Shown one piece after another: positions 5,657-7,112 of a stretch of DNA of 7,112 bases. The first letter of the stretch is position 1; every line of letters starts with the position of its first letter. Under the pieces are notes generated by a model, which made no database searches, was not told where the DNA came from, and saw nothing but the letters and a program-made list of their open reading frames with translations. The position numbers and the translations under genes were made by a program. Source of the stretch: Kiritimatiellales bacterium (GTDB lineage Bacteria; Verrucomicrobiota; Kiritimatiellia; Kiritimatiellales; Pontiellaceae); NCBI GenBank assembly GCA_013042165.1, contig JABDQT010000098.1, positions 1 to 7,112 of the forward strand, given 5' to 3'.

Positions 5657-6229
5657 ATGAAGCGATTGGGGATCATTTTGATTTTGGGGGTTTTGCTCGC
5701 GCTGCTGCTTGTCACGGACTCGGTGCGCAGGAGCCCCGTTTCACCGGAGCAGGCGATGCCGGAGGAGCAAGCAGAGCAGGAGCCTGCACAACGGAAGAGT
5801 GCTCCCGATGTCTTCACTCCGCTGCAGGTTCCGATTCCCGGAACAGCCTCCGTGCCGAAGAGTAAACCGCCCCCCGCCCGGCCCTACCCATACCTGCCGG
5901 CCCCTGATAAACCAACGCTCTTCGATCGCGCAACATCTTTGGTGGATACCAACAAGCTAAAGCTATACGAAGGCTCCTACACGCTGGATCAGCTGGGTAC
6001 AGGTAACGGCAATGGCGGAGTAGCGGTCAATTTGAAGAGCACATGGCTGGTCGGCAACACGAATATGCCGCAGGCCGGGCTGCGCGTCCGGCTGAATCCC
6101 CTCACGCAGCAGTATGAAGTCGTCGGCGGAGAAGTTTATCTGCCCGGCAGAGGAATCGGGCTGAGCAGCGAGTTCGACGAGGGCACCGGAGAAACGCGAA
6201 CCTTCCTCAACCTGCAGAAGGAGTTTTAA
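5657..6229 (+). CDS. Unrecognised single-pass, proline-rich envelope protein
   Basis: A 190-residue protein that I do not recognise. Residues 1-3 are charged (M-K-R) and 4-20 are a hydrophobic helix (LGIILILGVLLALLLV), which could be a signal peptide or an N-terminal membrane anchor. There is no cysteine anywhere, so it is not a lipoprotein. Residues about 23-88 are a low-complexity linker rich in Pro, Glu, Gln and Lys, such as might span the periplasm. Residues about 92-190 look like a small folded, probably beta-rich domain with a glycine patch (T-G-N-G-N-G-G, about 115-121), paired L-R-V-R-L and Y-E-V-V-G-G-E-V-Y-L strands, and an ending in F-L-N-L-Q-K-E-F. A TTG codon lies directly before the chosen ATG, and neither has a clear ribosome site. 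The gene stands alone between two minus-strand ion-transport operons. Codon use looks like its neighbours'. Confidence 0.65.
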   Translation: MKRLGIILILGVLLALLLVTDSVRRSPVSPEQAMPEEQAEQEPAQRKSAPDVFTPLQVPIPGTASVPKSKPPPARPYPYLPAPDKPTLFDRATSLVDTNKLKLYEGSYTLDQLGTGNGNGGVAVNLKSTWLVGNTNMPQAGLRVRLNPLTQQYEVVGGEVYLPGRGIGLSSEFDEGTGETRTFLNLQKEF

Positions 6230-6246
6230 GACGAGTCATTCTGCGC

Positions 6247-6591
6247 CTATTCTTCTTTTTCGATGCGGCCGTGAGCTTTCCACTCGTCGATGCGGGTGAG
6301 GATCCAAAGCGGGACGCCGATGCGGTAGGCGGCGCGACCGATCATATGTGCCGCCACCGGCGCGGTCAGCAGGAAGAAAGCAATCACCAACACCCCGCGC
6401 GAGGTGACGGTGATGTTGGCAAAGTGGATCATCATGGCAATCGTGACGGCGCTGACGCCGACCGTGCCGGTTTTGGTGGCGGCGTGCATGCGGATGAAAA
6501 GGTCCGGCAGGCGGATCACACCGACGGCGGCCACCAACGACAGCAGGCCCCCGGCCAACAGGAAAACGGTTACAAGGATTTCGCGGATCAT
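6247..6591 (-). CDS. mnhG: Na+/H+ antiporter subunit MnhG/MrpG
   Basis: A 114-residue small membrane subunit of the Mrp (Mnh/Sha/Pha) multi-subunit Na+/H+ antiporter. Three hydrophobic segments lie at about 4-26, 43-61 and 65-86. The diagnostic MrpG segment runs G-V-I-R-L-P-D (24-30) then R-M-H-A-A-T-K-T-G-T (34-43), and the usual G-V-P-L-W (92-96) follows the third helix before a charged cytoplasmic tail. The reading frame is open upstream to 6840, but that part is antisense-free shadow of mnhF in another frame. The ATG at 6591 begins the family homology and overlaps the mnhF TGA by 4 bases (ATGA, 6588-6591). It is the last gene of the Mrp operon and ends 17 bases from the convergent hypothetical gene, with no obvious terminator hairpin between them. 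Confidence 0.92.
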   Translation of the reverse strand: MIREILVTVFLLAGGLLSLVAAVGVIRLPDLFIRMHAATKTGTVGVSAVTIAMMIHFANITVTSRGVLVIAFFLLTAPVAAHMIGRAAYRIGVPLWILTRIDEWKAHGRIEKEE

Positions 6592-6854
6592 GATGGCCCC
6601 CCCTTGCTGATATAGAGCGCAAGCGCCACGGTGCCGACAAAGGAGAGCAGCGCGATGCTGATTGCCGCCGGAATATAGTAGGAGGAGCCGGACTGAACGC
6701 AGTGCGTCAGGATAAGCGCCACCACAATGGTGGCGGCCATGTCGAGGGCAATCACGCGATCGGGCAGGGTCGGGCCGATCACGACGCGCACGAACGCCGC
6801 TCCAAACGCAACGGTCAGCATCAGCATTACAATAGGACAAATCACTTCAACCAT
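6588..6854 (-). CDS. mnhF: Na+/H+ antiporter subunit MnhF/MrpF
   Basis: An 88-residue hydrophobic subunit of the Mrp antiporter with three membrane segments (about 4-26, 36-51, 60-83). The MrpF signature G-P-T-L-P-D-R-V-I-A-L-D is at residues 27-38; D38 corresponds to the conserved acidic residue of the family. MrpE, F and G form part of the membrane arm needed for Na+ translocation together with the complex-I-like MrpA-D subunits (family knowledge). An AAGGG ribosome site lies 8 bases before the ATG. Coupling to mnhG is by a 4-base overlap; the preceding gene, mnhE, ends 41 bases upstream. Confidence 0.92.
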   Translation of the reverse strand: MVEVICPIVMLMLTVAFGAAFVRVVIGPTLPDRVIALDMAATIVVALILTHCVQSGSSYYIPAAISIALLSFVGTVALALYISKGGPS

Positions 6855-6895
6855 GATGATTACCCTTCAACTGAAAATAACTTAGCCACTTTTTA
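6855..6895. other. mnhE-mnhF spacer
   Basis: A 41-base AT-richer gap inside the Mrp operon, noticeably longer than the overlaps elsewhere in it. Apart from the mnhF ribosome site (GAAGGG on the minus strand) I see no hairpin or promoter. Confidence 0.5.
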
Positions 6896-7112
6896 TTACC
6901 TCAAGAGTTCCAGCAGACGGCGTTCGAGGCCGTCCTTGATTTCATTGCGCAGATCTTCCGGATTGATCACATACATGGCATGGATGTAAAGCGTTTTACG
7001 GTCCTCGGACACATCGAGGCTCAGCGTCCCCGGCGTCAGCGAAATGATGTTCGCGAGCATGGTAATCTCCAGATCGGTTTCCGCATCGAGCGGAATCCCG
7101 ATGACACCCGGC
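6896..7112 (-). CDS. mnhE: Na+/H+ antiporter subunit MnhE/MrpE, C-terminal part
   Basis: The last 71 codons of the gene; the N-terminal membrane segments lie beyond the right edge. Translation of the minus strand gives [17 protein letters not shown], then [15 protein letters not shown], then T-L-Y-I-H-A-M-Y-V, and a helical tail with [11 protein letters not shown] before a TAA at 6896-6898. The LTPGT(L)SLDVS / LYIHAM pattern is the hallmark of MrpE, and the order E-F-G matches the conserved Mrp operon order. mnhA-D are therefore expected just outside the window to the right. Confidence 0.92.
   Translation of the reverse strand, partial: PGVIGIPLDAETDLEITMLANIISLTPGTLSLDVSEDRKTLYIHAMYVINPEDLRNEIKDGLERRLLELLR

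Noticed and set aside
6592..6840. N-terminal extension of the mnhG frame
   Set aside because: Arg/Cys-rich sequence that is mnhF read in another frame; MrpG homology starts at the ATG at 6591.

Overview
The window looks like ordinary chromosome from a Gram-negative, GC-rich (a little under 60% by eye) bacterium. It has tightly packed genes, several 4-base ATGA stop/start overlaps, glyoxalase II (thiol-dependent aldehyde detoxification) and Mrp-type Na+/H+ antiporter genes. A marine or otherwise salt-exposed member of the PVC group (Verrucomicrobia/Kiritimatiellota-like) would fit the gene mix, but that is an impression. No rRNA or marker gene is present to prove it. I see no prophage, transposase, CRISPR array, tRNA or rRNA.

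Layout. (1) Positions 1-127, plus strand: the last 41 codons of a DjlA-type DnaJ co-chaperone. (2) Positions 128-185: two consecutive perfect 9-bp hairpins that resemble a REP-type palindromic element and separate two convergent genes. (3) Positions 185-1978, minus strand: a translationally coupled set transcribed as ThiS-ThiF fusion (E1-like adenylyltransferase), small cupin, then glyoxalase II (gloB). (4) Positions 2051-2692, plus strand: a DUF502 membrane protein, divergent from the ThiF gene and overlapping the next gene tail-to-tail. (5) Positions 2671-5492, minus strand: a three-gene operon transcribed as PTS EIIA (PtsN/fructose type), a CPA2 cation:proton antiporter, and a CPBP/CAAX-type intramembrane protease. 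(6) Positions 5657-6229, plus strand: an unrecognised single-pass, proline-rich envelope protein. (7) Positions 6247-7112, minus strand: the distal end of an Mrp/Mnh operon, mnhE (partial), mnhF and mnhG; the rest of the operon lies beyond the right edge.

How the genes work together. The right half is mainly about monovalent-cation and pH homeostasis. It holds the small subunits of a multi-subunit Mrp antiporter next to a single-subunit CPA2 antiporter that has its own EIIA phosphocarrier gene. The EIIA pairing suggests antiporter activity tied to a PTS-type phosphorelay (inference). The left operon links an E1-like enzyme carrying a built-in, non-conjugatable ThiS-like domain with a cupin and gloB. 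Its substrate cannot be read from the sequence, and no other thiamine genes are visible. The most noteworthy observations are the EIIA-antiporter-protease operon, the soluble C-terminal extension of the antiporter, the ThiS-ThiF/cupin/gloB cluster and the palindromic element. No convincing wholly new system is evident.
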